IMG/VR virus record: IMGVR_UViG_3300031659_000049
Location: 1 to 31,871 of that record
DNA length: 31,871 nucleotides
Reading direction: 5' to 3' (one strand)
DNA from: a virus
The notes beneath the pieces were generated by a model, which ran no database searches, had not been told where the DNA came from, and worked only from the letters and a program-made list of their open reading frames with translations. The translations under genes were made by a program, and so were the position numbers. This document shows, piece after piece, positions 1-8,976 of the stretch (within the stretch, counting starts at the first letter, position 1; the number at the start of each line of letters is the position of its first letter).

Positions 1-133
1 CAGGTGTCAAAGCCTTTATAGCCGCTTTAGGCAAATACCTTTCGCCAGTTTTAGCACTAGGCTTTCCAGACTTTGTAGTCCACTTCTGCCCTGTCCATTT
101 CTTTAAAGACTTCTGAGATTTTGCAAGTGCCAT
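1..133 (-). CDS. Small basic phage protein, 5' part only (runs off left edge)
   Basis: An open frame starts with ATG at 133-131 and runs off the window edge without a stop, giving 44 residues that begin MALAKSQKSLKKWTGQKW and continue with a KTGERYLP motif. The start overlaps the preceding stop as TAATG, the coupling used elsewhere in this block. The protein is rich in Lys, Ser, Thr and Trp. From memory, small proteins with the same SLKKWT...TKSGKPS...TGERYLP pattern recur in marine phages and have no known function. No catalytic motif is visible. The assignment as a real gene rests on the coupling, the family resemblance and the lack of a competing frame. Confidence 0.8.
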   Translation of the reverse strand, partial: MALAKSQKSLKKWTGQKWTTKSGKPSAKTGERYLPKAAIKALTP

Positions 134-300
134 TACTTCTTCGCCTTAGCTTTTGCTTTAGCTGACAAGTCCTTTAAATGAAATAACTTTACACTTGTTT
201 TGGTGTGAGACTTATTAGTGTGTAGAGTACCATCAGCCATCTTGTGACTAGAGCCTTTATGCTCTGTGCCGTCTTTCTTATAATGTTTAACACCTTTCAT
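133..300 (-). CDS. Small His/Lys-rich phage protein
   Basis: A 55-residue basic protein beginning MKGVKHYKKDGTEHKG and ending in an Ala-Lys tail (SAKAKAKAKK). The frame stays open for 21 more codons upstream. I chose the ATG at 300-298 because GGAGGAGG lies six bases before it and it overlaps the stop of the upstream gene as ATGA. The repeated His-Lys-x-x-(D)G pattern is familiar from small proteins next to phage lysis genes. Function is unknown, and the charge would suit nucleic-acid or membrane-surface binding, which is only inference. It sits between two other small basic genes after the holin. Confidence 0.85.
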   Translation of the reverse strand: MKGVKHYKKDGTEHKGSSHKMADGTLHTNKSHTKTSVKLFHLKDLSAKAKAKAKK

Positions 301-479
301 TTGTAACCTCCTCCTGCTTCTTTGTATTGTTTGGCAAGCATCTGAGCCTTTCGTGCGCTCCACTGTCCTGCTTTGCCGCCCTTAGTTCCTCTTTTAATTT
401 TATTAAATAAATTCTTACGCATTGTAGGATTGGTATAATTACCTGCCTCATTAACTGTTGACTTTTTCTTTGCCGCCAT
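297..479 (-). CDS. Small basic phage protein with WSARKAQMLAKQYK motif
   Basis: A 60-residue protein beginning MAAKKKSTVNEAGNYTNP, with a conserved-looking central part (TMRKNLFNKIKRGTKGG) and an end of QWSARKAQMLAKQYKEAGGGYK type. I recognise this pattern from small proteins encoded by many marine phages, but no function is known to me. The start overlaps the holin stop as TAATG and has GAGG nine bases upstream, inside the holin gene. Its own stop overlaps the next start as ATGA, so translation is probably coupled on both sides. Confidence 0.88.
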   Translation of the reverse strand: MAAKKKSTVNEAGNYTNPTMRKNLFNKIKRGTKGGKAGQWSARKAQMLAKQYKEAGGGYK

Positions 480-856
480 TACTTGTCCCTCGCTACTGAT
501 TTTGTTTTCTCTACAGTTCTCATTGCACCTAGTCCCAACATGCCCATCAGTACACTTGTAAGAAGTGAACTATCTACAGCAGGGACAGTAAACCAAATGC
601 CTAGTATTGGTGCTAAGATTGTAGAATACATTAAAGCAAATCCGCAGATCCAACCAATAGCAGGTCGCCATCCGCTAACAAACAAGCTCTTGTGCGCCGC
701 CTCAACCTTGTTTACTTCTAACTGTCCTTTAGAAATCTCTTGGGCGTGACGCTCAGACATCGTAGCAATTTCGTGAGCTAAGGCGTTACGCTGATCCTTA
801 TCTTCAATGAACTTGTCAAGCAGTCCGGTCACTGGGCCTATCAGTTTATCTAACAT
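479..856 (-). CDS. Holin, 3-TM (gene-transfer-agent) type
   Basis: A 125-residue protein with a charged N-terminal half (residues 1-55, helical) followed by an SLFVSGWRPAIGWICGFALMY block (57-77) and further hydrophobic segments to about residue 112. The SGWRP...GW motif followed by membrane spans is the signature I know for the 3-TM holin family first described for gene-transfer-agent release. Holins form lesions in the inner membrane so the endolysin can reach the wall. It lies 2 kb downstream of the M15 peptidase in the same transcript. The start is preceded by GGAT/AGAGAT, a moderate ribosome site. The assignment is firm by motif; the timing role is inferred. Confidence 0.88.
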   Translation of the reverse strand: MLDKLIGPVTGLLDKFIEDKDQRNALAHEIATMSERHAQEISKGQLEVNKVEAAHKSLFVSGWRPAIGWICGFALMYSTILAPILGIWFTVPAVDSSLLTSVLMGMLGLGAMRTVEKTKSVARDK

Positions 857-865
857 ATCTCTATC

Positions 866-1342
866 CTATTTTAAAGGGTTTGACAGGTAATCCATACCTT
901 TCCACAAGTCTTCTATTTCACGGCTAATTGTTTTTAGCTGACCGTCAAGCTTGTTTAAGTTAGCTGTCATTAACTCTGCTTTAGCTACAGTAGCTTTCAT
1001 AGTCTCAATGTCTTTCTCTAAACTATCTACATTTTCATCAATCAATAATAGCTTTTCTTGTTGTTCCATAATTGTAATTAGGTTAACGCCTAGTGTTGCT
1101 AACTTGCCTTGAAGCTGTGAGACATCATTGTCTTTTAGTTCTTGTTTAATAAGCAGTAGGCTTTCTTCTAGCGGAGCAATGCTTGGAATAGACACAGACT
1201 CAACAGCCTCTAAACGTCCGTATAGTGAGCTTGCTGTCCATACACCACCACCTAGAGTTGTTGCAAGGCTAAGAAGTATAGCGATATAAACGCCTTTAAA
1301 GCTTGTGCCGCCAATCGTTAGTTCTGTTTCTGCTAAACTCAT
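866..1342 (-). CDS. Membrane-anchored coiled-coil protein, possible lysis accessory
   Basis: A 158-residue protein with one hydrophobic segment near the N-terminus (about residues 16-40, VYIAILLSLATTLGGGVW) and a long helical, Leu/Lys/Glu-rich remainder that looks like coiled coil. This layout resembles inner-membrane spanin subunits and phage scaffold-like membrane proteins, but I see no lipobox partner, so spanin is only a possibility. The start overlaps the upstream stop as ATGA and is preceded by GAGGAG and AGGAGG. It lies directly upstream of the holin, which supports a role in lysis. Confidence 0.8.
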   Translation of the reverse strand: MSLAETELTIGGTSFKGVYIAILLSLATTLGGGVWTASSLYGRLEAVESVSIPSIAPLEESLLLIKQELKDNDVSQLQGKLATLGVNLITIMEQQEKLLLIDENVDSLEKDIETMKATVAKAELMTANLNKLDGQLKTISREIEDLWKGMDYLSNPLK

Positions 1343-2199
1343 CCTCCTGTCTCCTCACAGTTTAGTTGAGTCATAAAGCACTCATAACCTAAATAAGTTG
1401 GGCCAGTAAGATAAAGCTCACTGGTAGCTCCTGATGTTAAGATGTCTTGGTGAGAAACGTACAAGTTAATATTAAACGCATCTGAGCCGTTTACGTATAC
1501 GCTAGTAGCAGGATTCCCAGTAGTCCAAGCAAGGCTTACGGCCTGAGTAGACGCGCTATAGCTCAAGGTGTTTGTTTCAACACGAGTGTTATTATCCATT
1601 GCTCCTTGATCCATAAACGCCACAGCGTCTGGGTTTGCGGCTACGCCCAGAAAAGCTCCTGCGGCATTAGCATGTGTTTCAATATCATCAAGGCTTTGGT
1701 TGTATGTATCAGCATCACTTTGATCTATCGTGAGGGCATCTGTATTTGTAGTAACATATTCCTGCACTGCGGCTTCTTCGTCTGGAGTTGATGCTTCAGC
1801 AGATAGTTCAGCAACTTCTTGTACTGCAAGCATGTCTACTACTACGGCTGTAAAATCTTCTATGGCCGCTTCCATTAATTCAAGTTCGGCGGCGGCCTGT
1901 TCTTCTAAATAATCTTGGGCAGAACCATAAGGCAAGTAAGTTACCATTCCGGCCAGTGCTTGATTATAAGCGTTAACTTGCTCTGTTGTTATGTACGCTG
2001 TACCTGCTAGTTGGCCGTCACTAATTCCTGTGCCAGTGTTAGCATAGCCCATAGCGGCTCCTGTCATTAGGATGCCTGTATTTATCTGATCTATAATAGC
2101 CGCACTGCTTGCTATTAAAGTATCTAACTCACTTGCTTGAACTGCGGAACTGCTCAGAAACAGACTCACTAGAGCTACTATCTTCGTCTTCATTTTCAT
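1339..2199 (-). CDS. Exported protein of unknown function
   Basis: A 286-residue protein with an evident signal peptide (MKMKTKIVALVSLFLSSSAVQA, cleavage likely after A22) and an acidic, Ala/Thr-rich mature part containing a predicted helical middle and a beta-like C-terminal 80 residues. Two late Cys (in GYECFMTQLNCEE) could form a disulfide in the periplasm. The start has AGGAG six bases upstream. Its first 71 bases are read in another frame as the Ser/Glu-rich tail of the upstream gene. No family is recognised; export and position in the lysis cluster suggest action at the envelope. Confidence 0.82.
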   Translation of the reverse strand: MKMKTKIVALVSLFLSSSAVQASELDTLIASSAAIIDQINTGILMTGAAMGYANTGTGISDGQLAGTAYITTEQVNAYNQALAGMVTYLPYGSAQDYLEEQAAAELELMEAAIEDFTAVVVDMLAVQEVAELSAEASTPDEEAAVQEYVTTNTDALTIDQSDADTYNQSLDDIETHANAAGAFLGVAANPDAVAFMDQGAMDNNTRVETNTLSYSASTQAVSLAWTTGNPATSVYVNGSDAFNINLYVSHQDILTSGATSELYLTGPTYLGYECFMTQLNCEETGG

Positions 2200-2851
2200 T
2201 CCCTGCTCCTATACCTAAAATTGAGTTGTACCATATTTGAGTTTTTGTATATTTTATTATCGGTTCAAGCTTAGACCACGTTGCTCTGCGAATAACTCCA
2301 ACCTCACCGTAGTCTGGTATGTACAGGCTTGGTTGCATCTTCATTAAAAGAAAAGCTCTTTTACCTACTACTAATCTACCGCCTGATAGAACAGGACAGG
2401 GCGTTGCAGATATAAATAAAGACCTCCAAACCTTTACGTCTTCACACATCCTAGCAATAGCGGCTACCTTCATTCCTAGATCGCTTAGAACTTTAGCATC
2501 TCTACGCCTATTACAATCAACATCTGATTCGTAACTGCCTTTAGTTATACCTATAATTCCTGTTTGAATTGAACCACCTGATCCCTGCAAACATGTTTCC
2601 ATGCCATTAGACATGTAGCTAGGGGCTATTGCTGAGCCTACTGGCATAGCTCCAGAACTGCCTGCGCCATTGTAAGTGTTAGTTACGCTATCATCTTTAC
2701 TGTTGTTGTTACTACTAACAGTACTGCCCACTGTGTTGGTGTTGAGCGATCCGTCTTGGTTGTTGTCTGAGTCAGTATCTCCCATAGGCTCTTCTTGTGC
2801 ATACAAAACTGACGATCCTAATATAAAGATAAGCGCAACAACTAGTTTCAT
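2129..2851 (-). CDS. Exported hypothetical protein, Asn/Ser-rich N-terminus
   Basis: A protein of 240 residues with signal peptide MKLVVALIFILGSSVLYAQ. A low-complexity Asp/Asn/Ser segment of about 45 residues follows, then a more conserved-looking core (PSYMSNGMETCLQGSGGS, then DVDCNRRRDAKVLSDLGMKVAAIARMCED) and a Ser/Glu-rich tail. I have seen this core pattern in marine phage proteins of unknown function. The frame also allows a GTG start at 2869. I prefer the ATG at 2851 because it gives a clean signal peptide and lies two bases after the endolysin stop, although the ribosome site is weak for both. The four core Cys suggest folding outside the cytoplasm. Confidence 0.8.
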   Translation of the reverse strand: MKLVVALIFILGSSVLYAQEEPMGDTDSDNNQDGSLNTNTVGSTVSSNNNSKDDSVTNTYNGAGSSGAMPVGSAIAPSYMSNGMETCLQGSGGSIQTGIIGITKGSYESDVDCNRRRDAKVLSDLGMKVAAIARMCEDVKVWRSLFISATPCPVLSGGRLVVGKRAFLLMKMQPSLYIPDYGEVGVIRRATWSKLEPIIKYTKTQIWYNSILGIGAGNENEDEDSSSSESVSEQFRSSSK

Positions 2852-2853
2852 CC

Positions 2854-3204
2854 CTAGTAGCACCAACACATAGGTTCGGTTTTGCGAACATCTACGTGAA
2901 CAAAGGACTTAGCAACACCTACGCTCATGCCCAAAGCTGACGCATGTTTAACAATTGCTAAACGCTGTGCGCCTCCAGAGACTTTAATGTCTGCGGCAAT
3001 TCCATGTGCATGTGTTCCTGCTTTTGATTTACGCTTCTCTATACTATGGTCTTTACTTCTGTAGCCGCTTGTAATAATAAACGGAAACCCACAGGCCGCT
3101 CTGAGTTGATCTAGAGCGTGTATGAAATCAACATCCATTTCATTCTCGCCAGTTTCTTGGCAGTTAAAGTCTGAGAGTTTAAAGTATTTAAATTGTTCGG
3201 CCAT
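2854..3204 (-). CDS. M15-type peptidoglycan peptidase (endolysin)
   Basis: A 116-residue single-domain protein matching the peptidase M15_3 / D-alanyl-D-alanine carboxypeptidase-like family. The SGYRS motif is at 46-50. The metal-binding HxxGxAxD pattern occurs as H65-A-H-G68-I-A70-A-D72, and the third ligand H103 lies in FVHVD. These residues should hold a zinc ion that cleaves peptide cross-links or stems of peptidoglycan. There is no signal peptide, so release through the holin is expected. The start overlaps the preceding stop as TAATG and has AGGAGG nine bases upstream. It is the only wall-degrading enzyme I can recognise in the window and therefore the best endolysin candidate. Confidence 0.92.
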   Translation of the reverse strand: MAEQFKYFKLSDFNCQETGENEMDVDFIHALDQLRAACGFPFIITSGYRSKDHSIEKRKSKAGTHAHGIAADIKVSGGAQRLAIVKHASALGMSVGVAKSFVHVDVRKTEPMCWCY

Positions 3205-6200
3205 TAGCTACAGCCTCCTTTTAGTTTGTTTAGCACTTTACCACCTGCGGCCATGTTTAACACTCTCATAGGATCATCCGCGTCCATGTACGCAGTCCCT
3301 GCGCCTTCGTTGTACGGTAAGCCTGTGAGTTTATTTATACGCTCGTCAGGTTCTATAGGCGCATTAGGCACAGGTGTGGATACTTCGCCTCCTGTAGCTT
3401 TAGGCATTAGCCCTGCTTCTTCACGCTCTTCAGGTGTTAAAGGCGCGTTAGATTCTAAGAAAGAATTGTTGGTATCAACTTTTATACTTCCTTCTGGCGC
3501 ACTAAAATTATAATTTTTTAAATTTCCTAACGTAAGAAGATCCATTTCCTCGTAAGCTTTCCATTGCTCAAATTCAGCTTTGTTTATTCCTTGGTTAAAA
3601 CCTTCTATAAATTCAGGAGTTTGTCGAGCAAGTGCTTCAAGTCTATAGGCAGTAGGATCGTGACGCGGAGCTAGGGGTACAAACCGCCCCTCTAAAATAC
3701 TCCCCGCTTTAGCAGGAGAAATTTTATTTTTTATTAAAAGCTCAAAGGCTTCTTCAGGGGTTTTTATTCTAGCGTATGCTGAAGCCTTAATCCACAAATC
3801 TTGTTGATACTGAAACTCAACAGCATTTGTTCTATAAAAGTCTCGCGTCATCTCTTCATCTGTGCTTTCTAAATTCACGCTATCTGTTTTGTTCTGATTA
3901 TTCTGAAGCTTGTAATCTTCAATCGCCCACTTTAAATACTCATCTGCAAGATAGGGTTCCTTTTTAATTCCAAACTGTTCTAGTTTAGCGTACTCAGGAT
4001 CACGAAAACGACCAGACCACTTATTAGATTTTTCATTAAGAGCATCTTTTAATTTTATTAAATTAGTAACAGATCCCGGAATTAATGGTTTAAATCCTTC
4101 AGTAAGTACAGTTCGGAGGTGATCAACATTACTATCTTTATCTGGAAACAGTTGCCGCCCTTGTCTGTCTTCATTATCTTTAGAAAGTGCGGCAGTCGCC
4201 ATATCAATCCAAGGTGATAAGACCATAGACTCCGCTGTAAAAGGATCTGTTAAAGTTTTTATGTATGTCCCTGCCGCCCCTAGCATATAAGCGTCTAGTT
4301 CTTCGCCTTTTAGTTGACCGCTAATAATCCTATCGTATGCCGCTACAAAAGGTTCTTTCATATAATAATATGAGTTTAAAAATTCTGTATTAGTAGTAAA
4401 GTAGTTACCTTCATCATCCATAGAATAAATTAAATCGTGTGCTGAACTAAACTTACTAGACTTTAAAACTCTGCGATCTTCTACTTCTTGATCGTCCATA
4501 TTATAATGATCGTAAGAGCTTTTTGCAAGATACCCATATCCCATATTAGCTGTAGCAAAACCTGCGGCTCTTCGAAGACCACGCATTTTTATAACACGGT
4601 TATCAGAAGCAATTTCTTTAGCCACTTGTTGTACAATGTTTAGACTTGTACGTACTACCTCTACTGGAAAAGAAATATAGTTTCCTAAAGGTATGTTACG
4701 CGCCTGTTGAAATCCCGGAGAAATATTTTGATAGGTGGGAATAGTCTTTTGCACTAAATTAGCAGATCTTCGTTTTAACAGTTCATCAGTTTCATTAGGA
4801 AAAGCTTTGCGTAAAGTTTTAAGCTCTGACTCAAAAGCAATTATTTTAGAAAAATCATCTACGGCCCCATAAACGTCTTGAGGTTTTTTAGCAAGCTTTG
4901 TAGCAAATTTAACAGCCTTAGATTTTCCTGCTCCTATTGTTCTAGATACACTATCTGAACCTTGAAAGCCATCAGAAAGCATGTCTCGAAATTGATTTAA
5001 CTTGACGCTTGAGTCAATTACTCCGTACCCTTGCATCTCTGCTAGATACGAAGCACTTTTTTTCTCGTCAACTTTATATAGTCCTGTAACACGACCAAGA
5101 CCTGCTCTCGCTCCCAAGATTTCATTCTCTAAAGTACCAAGAGCTTTTAAACCTCCCATGCTCAAAGGGTTATGTCCGTTAGCTACAAGAAACGAGGCGC
5201 TTCCAACAGCGTTACGCGCTTGAGTAACATGATTAAATACTGTTTGCATAGATTGTGCTACACCTTGTGCGCCTACATAAAATCTCCATGCAGTCCCGCT
5301 TGCACTTTTTGCTGACAGGGTATCAAATGTGTTTTGTTTATTTAAAACAGCCTTCTCTATTTCAGGAGTAGTCCACTTGTTATCCAGTATAGAATTAGTG
5401 CCTTTAATTTGCACAGTTAATCCGCGATTTACATTTTCTGTTGATTGAATGTATCCGTTTTTTCCTTTTGATAACTGATCTACAACATTATAGTATTGTT
5501 GCATTTCAGCTATACGCGAAAGCTTTGCAAGAGATAAAACAATTTTTTCACTAGGGTCGGTAATCTCTCCTAATAGCGCCCTTACTTCAGGATCGAGTTC
5601 TTTCTTTTTTCTTAATTTAGCTACTTTATTAATTTGATTTACATAGTCTACAACTTCGTCACTGTTTCCAAGTTTCTTTTCAATTTGTATCTTAGCTTGT
5701 TTAAGAGCTTTTGCGTTTGATACAGTCTTCCCTCTTTTTAATGCTTTAGCTTGAATTTTAGCAACATAATATTCTTCAGCGTCTTTCATAACTTTAGAGG
5801 TTGGTTTGTATCCGCTGTCTTCAAAAGCGCGGTACGTAGATCGTATATATTTTCCAAGGTTTGCGATTAGTGTTGCTTTAGACTCATCACTAAATCCTTT
5901 CATGTTTATAACGCGAGTTGTTAGACCGTCTTGAAGTTTACGAAAACTTAAAATTTCACTTGCAACATCTTCAGGAACATCATACTTCTTAGCAAGGGCA
6001 GAAACTTGTTTATTAGGCTTCATGTTTATTATGTCAGTAAGATCAGTTTCTAATAACCTAGTTGTTTTAGAAATTAAATCTTTATTATTTCCCGCGCTAT
6101 TTAATGCGCGATCTAAATGAGTTGCAACAATTTGAGCATCTTGTACAAGTTGTTTCTGTGTAAACTTAGCGTTTTGTTGTGCGTGATGCATTAATGGTGT

Positions 6201-7487
6201 AGAATATCCTTCAGTAGTTAAAAACTTTTGATTCATTCTAGACAAAAAAGAATCTCGTTGTCGAGCTACCTGCGCTAAACCTTCTGGAGTCTCTTCAACC
6301 AATTTTAATTTTTGAGGGTCGAGCATGTTTAATATCTGTCGCTCGTAGTCTAACTGTTTCATTAGTGCTTCTATTTGTTCTTCTTTAGACATTTGAGAAG
6401 GGTGTTTACCCACTATAAATCTTCCAACTGCCTTTGGATTTGTAGCAATTTTAAATACTGCTGTTATTGATAAACTTTCAAAAGATAATTTTAAACGCTT
6501 TGTAAGTTCAGTATCATCTTTATCAGCAGAGAAAAATTCACCCATGTCTCTAATCAAACCAACTCCACCTTCAGTATCTTCAGAGATTGAATCTTCAACA
6601 AAATTAAATAAATTATTATCAGGGTCAATCATTACTTGAGTTGCTACTTCAACGCCAGTAAGCATAGCTAAACCTTTGGCTAAATTATCTTTTCCTATAA
6701 GCTTGGTTGCTATATATTCACCTGATTTTTCTTTAGTTACTACAGTAGTTCTTGCCCAATTAGCTGATTGAGGAACTACACTAGGTATAAGCTTGATTCC
6801 TTTATAGCCTATTTCAGCAACTTTAGCTACCTTACCTGTTGCAAAAACAAAAGCTCCTAACTGTAACCCCATACCCGCTACAGTTTCGGGTTGTGCGATC
6901 TGACCTGTTTCTGGATTTATTACACGTTTGTTCCAATCAACTGCGGAAAAAGCAGGGGCCGTCATATCTATAGCCATATCTGTTAATTTATTTACAAGCT
7001 CTTCACGCTCTTTAGGCTCTAACTTACTCATGTCTAGACCAGTAAGTTTTTCCATAACCCCACTTGCCATTAGATCAACAACGCCGCGAGGTATGCCATA
7101 AAATACTTTTAGAACATCTGTTCCAAGAGCTTTTAAGCCTTCTCTATTTTCTGCACGTTTCTCTGGTGGCGTTTCTAAGTCTCCAAAAAACTTTCCGCTG
7201 TAAGTCCTGCTTGGTTTTTCTTCCTCTATAACTACTTCGTCTTTTTTAGATAATACAGCTTCTACTTCAGCATCAATGCCTTTATAGTTTTCTTTTAAAG
7301 GGCCAAACTCAGGCTGAGAAACTTCCGCATCTTCAAACGGATTGCCTTCAACAACAGTAGTTTTATAGCCTATAGAAAGCTCGTCTTCGGTTTCAAACGG
7401 ATTGCCTTCAATAACAGTAGTTTTATAGCCTATAGAAAGATCGTCTTCGGTTTCGAATGGATTGCCTTCAATTGGGGTTACTTTCAT
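3204..7487 (-). CDS. Very large internal virion (ejection-type) protein, 1427 aa
   Basis: The longest protein in the window. It begins with two and a half copies of a 20-residue unit (EGNPFETEDxLSIGYKTTV), then a long mainly helical body with several hydrophobic stretches (for example FVFATGKVAKVAEIGYKGI near 210-230 and AAGFATANMGYGYLAKSS near 985). It ends with a Gly/Pro-rich tail closing in NMAAGGKVLNKLKGGCS. The size, position after the tail genes and helical make-up resemble T7 gp16-like internal core proteins that leave the head with the DNA. I see no transglycosylase motif. The start abuts the upstream stop (TAA-ATG). The virion role is inferred from context and size. Confidence 0.82.
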   Translation of the reverse strand: MKVTPIEGNPFETEDDLSIGYKTTVIEGNPFETEDELSIGYKTTVVEGNPFEDAEVSQPEFGPLKENYKGIDAEVEAVLSKKDEVVIEEEKPSRTYSGKFFGDLETPPEKRAENREGLKALGTDVLKVFYGIPRGVVDLMASGVMEKLTGLDMSKLEPKEREELVNKLTDMAIDMTAPAFSAVDWNKRVINPETGQIAQPETVAGMGLQLGAFVFATGKVAKVAEIGYKGIKLIPSVVPQSANWARTTVVTKEKSGEYIATKLIGKDNLAKGLAMLTGVEVATQVMIDPDNNLFNFVEDSISEDTEGGVGLIRDMGEFFSADKDDTELTKRLKLSFESLSITAVFKIATNPKAVGRFIVGKHPSQMSKEEQIEALMKQLDYERQILNMLDPQKLKLVEETPEGLAQVARQRDSFLSRMNQKFLTTEGYSTPLMHHAQQNAKFTQKQLVQDAQIVATHLDRALNSAGNNKDLISKTTRLLETDLTDIINMKPNKQVSALAKKYDVPEDVASEILSFRKLQDGLTTRVINMKGFSDESKATLIANLGKYIRSTYRAFEDSGYKPTSKVMKDAEEYYVAKIQAKALKRGKTVSNAKALKQAKIQIEKKLGNSDEVVDYVNQINKVAKLRKKKELDPEVRALLGEITDPSEKIVLSLAKLSRIAEMQQYYNVVDQLSKGKNGYIQSTENVNRGLTVQIKGTNSILDNKWTTPEIEKAVLNKQNTFDTLSAKSASGTAWRFYVGAQGVAQSMQTVFNHVTQARNAVGSASFLVANGHNPLSMGGLKALGTLENEILGARAGLGRVTGLYKVDEKKSASYLAEMQGYGVIDSSVKLNQFRDMLSDGFQGSDSVSRTIGAGKSKAVKFATKLAKKPQDVYGAVDDFSKIIAFESELKTLRKAFPNETDELLKRRSANLVQKTIPTYQNISPGFQQARNIPLGNYISFPVEVVRTSLNIVQQVAKEIASDNRVIKMRGLRRAAGFATANMGYGYLAKSSYDHYNMDDQEVEDRRVLKSSKFSSAHDLIYSMDDEGNYFTTNTEFLNSYYYMKEPFVAAYDRIISGQLKGEELDAYMLGAAGTYIKTLTDPFTAESMVLSPWIDMATAALSKDNEDRQGRQLFPDKDSNVDHLRTVLTEGFKPLIPGSVTNLIKLKDALNEKSNKWSGRFRDPEYAKLEQFGIKKEPYLADEYLKWAIEDYKLQNNQNKTDSVNLESTDEEMTRDFYRTNAVEFQYQQDLWIKASAYARIKTPEEAFELLIKNKISPAKAGSILEGRFVPLAPRHDPTAYRLEALARQTPEFIEGFNQGINKAEFEQWKAYEEMDLLTLGNLKNYNFSAPEGSIKVDTNNSFLESNAPLTPEEREEAGLMPKATGGEVSTPVPNAPIEPDERINKLTGLPYNEGAGTAYMDADDPMRVLNMAAGGKVLNKLKGGCS
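7327..7487 (-). repeat. 60-bp coding tandem repeat, about 2.6 copies
   Basis: The first 53 codons of the 1427-residue virion protein consist of a 60-base unit repeated with very few base differences (roughly 7427-7487, 7367-7426 and 7327-7366). Each unit encodes EGNPFETEDxLSIGYKTTV. The third copy diverges after EGNPFED. Near-identity at DNA level points to recent expansion. Confidence 0.92.
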
Positions 7488-8972
7488 TTAATCTGACTCC
7501 GTATACATTTCATAGTCACCGTCTTCATTAGGTTCATTAGAAACCCAACCTTTACGTGACTTTGACCAAGTGCTATCTGAAGGCGCCCAAGAAGGTTTTT
7601 TCGGGTCATCAGGAGTTGGTTCAGTGTTTTTCACTTGAGCGGTTCTTGCCCCTCTTAAAACAAGCGTCAATCCATTTAATAGTTGACTATAAGTTTTTTG
7701 AATTTCAGGGTTTTGTGGATTATCAATATCGCGCATAAGATTAGGAGAAGCTTTAAGATAAGCTATCATAAACGCTGATTCTACCTCGGTTAATTCTTGA
7801 ATAATGTTTTTTGCGCTTGTATAATTATTAGGATTCATTGCAAAAATATTTAGCTTAACGTGATCTTTTATTTCCATCGTGTCCGGCATGAGTCCTTTTT
7901 TCGTTGCCTCTCTTAAAAAATCTTTATAACCTTCTCTTCCTACCAGAGTTAGTACGTTTGTATGAACAGTATTAGTTTTACCAATTGCAGAAAGAACTTC
8001 TGTGTAAGTAGCGGGTTTTTCATTAGACCCTAGTATTTCTGAAGTAATAACAGGGCTTCCAACTACATCACCTTTGTTGTCTAGTGTACTGGCTATTTGT
8101 ATAGTACGTAGATATCCTTGACCATCTATTTGAGAGGTGTGAGCATACTCAGTTTTATAGCCTTTTGCAATATTAGCTAAGACTTCTTTTCGTTTATCGT
8201 CATCAAGCCTAAGACCTGTTGCCGCCTGTACGCCTAACGCTATGTCCCCAGTTTCAGCCGCAACTTCACGACCTAATTTTAATTTATCTTTAGTTATACC
8301 GTAAAGTTTGGTAGCAATTTTAACCTGCGTAAGACTGCCCATAGCATCATTAAAAGAATCCACAGTCGATACGTTTTTAGAAAGTCTCTGAATAATAGTA
8401 CGCGGGAAAGATGTAGATTCTCGTGAAGCTAATGTCTCTAATGTCCTGCCTGACGCACGACCCGCGGTAAACTCAGTACCGCTACCATAAATTAATTCGT
8501 TTCTTTCCGCACGTTTTTTTGCTTGCGCTTGTATTTCTGGAAGTTTCATAAAAGAAGCTTTCCAAAAAGAATCATTACCTGCTCGATATTTTTCAGGTTC
8601 GTCTATTCTAGCCTGTGCTAATTGTTTATCAGCAAAATCTTGAGCATAATAATTGGTTAAAGTTATGTCTTTATCTTTAGCCGCTTTTCTTTCAGTAATA
8701 GAAACTCCTAGTTCTTTTTCAAATTGAGTTACTTTAATTTTATTGTTTTGAAGTTCAGATCTAGCTAAAAAGTCTTCCGTCTTCTGGGCTGTCCCTGCAT
8801 TGATACTTGCAAATATTTCTTTGCCTATTGAACCCGCCGCTTGTAAAGCAAGAGTTTTAAAAATAGTTTTGTTTTGTTGTTTGTCTGCATACTTACGAGC
8901 CTCTGCTTGTCCTGCGTCTTTACGCGCCCTGACATTTGCAAGCAGTGACGTACCAAAATCTCTAATAGCCAT
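7488..8972 (-). CDS. Probable internal virion protein, 494 aa
   Basis: A mainly helical protein with a basic, Ala-rich N-terminus (MAIRDFGTSLLANVRARKDAG) and no hydrophobic segment long enough to span a membrane. The last 50 residues are Pro/Ser/Asp-rich and end in an acidic tail (EDGDYEMYTESD). I do not recognise a family. It lies between two large putative internal proteins, and its stop abuts the next start, so stoichiometric co-expression is likely. By position it could be the middle member of an ejection complex such as T7 gp14-gp15-gp16, but no residue-level evidence supports a specific match. Confidence 0.78.
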   Translation of the reverse strand: MAIRDFGTSLLANVRARKDAGQAEARKYADKQQNKTIFKTLALQAAGSIGKEIFASINAGTAQKTEDFLARSELQNNKIKVTQFEKELGVSITERKAAKDKDITLTNYYAQDFADKQLAQARIDEPEKYRAGNDSFWKASFMKLPEIQAQAKKRAERNELIYGSGTEFTAGRASGRTLETLASRESTSFPRTIIQRLSKNVSTVDSFNDAMGSLTQVKIATKLYGITKDKLKLGREVAAETGDIALGVQAATGLRLDDDKRKEVLANIAKGYKTEYAHTSQIDGQGYLRTIQIASTLDNKGDVVGSPVITSEILGSNEKPATYTEVLSAIGKTNTVHTNVLTLVGREGYKDFLREATKKGLMPDTMEIKDHVKLNIFAMNPNNYTSAKNIIQELTEVESAFMIAYLKASPNLMRDIDNPQNPEIQKTYSQLLNGLTLVLRGARTAQVKNTEPTPDDPKKPSWAPSDSTWSKSRKGWVSNEPNEDGDYEMYTESD

Positions 8973-8976
8973 GTTC

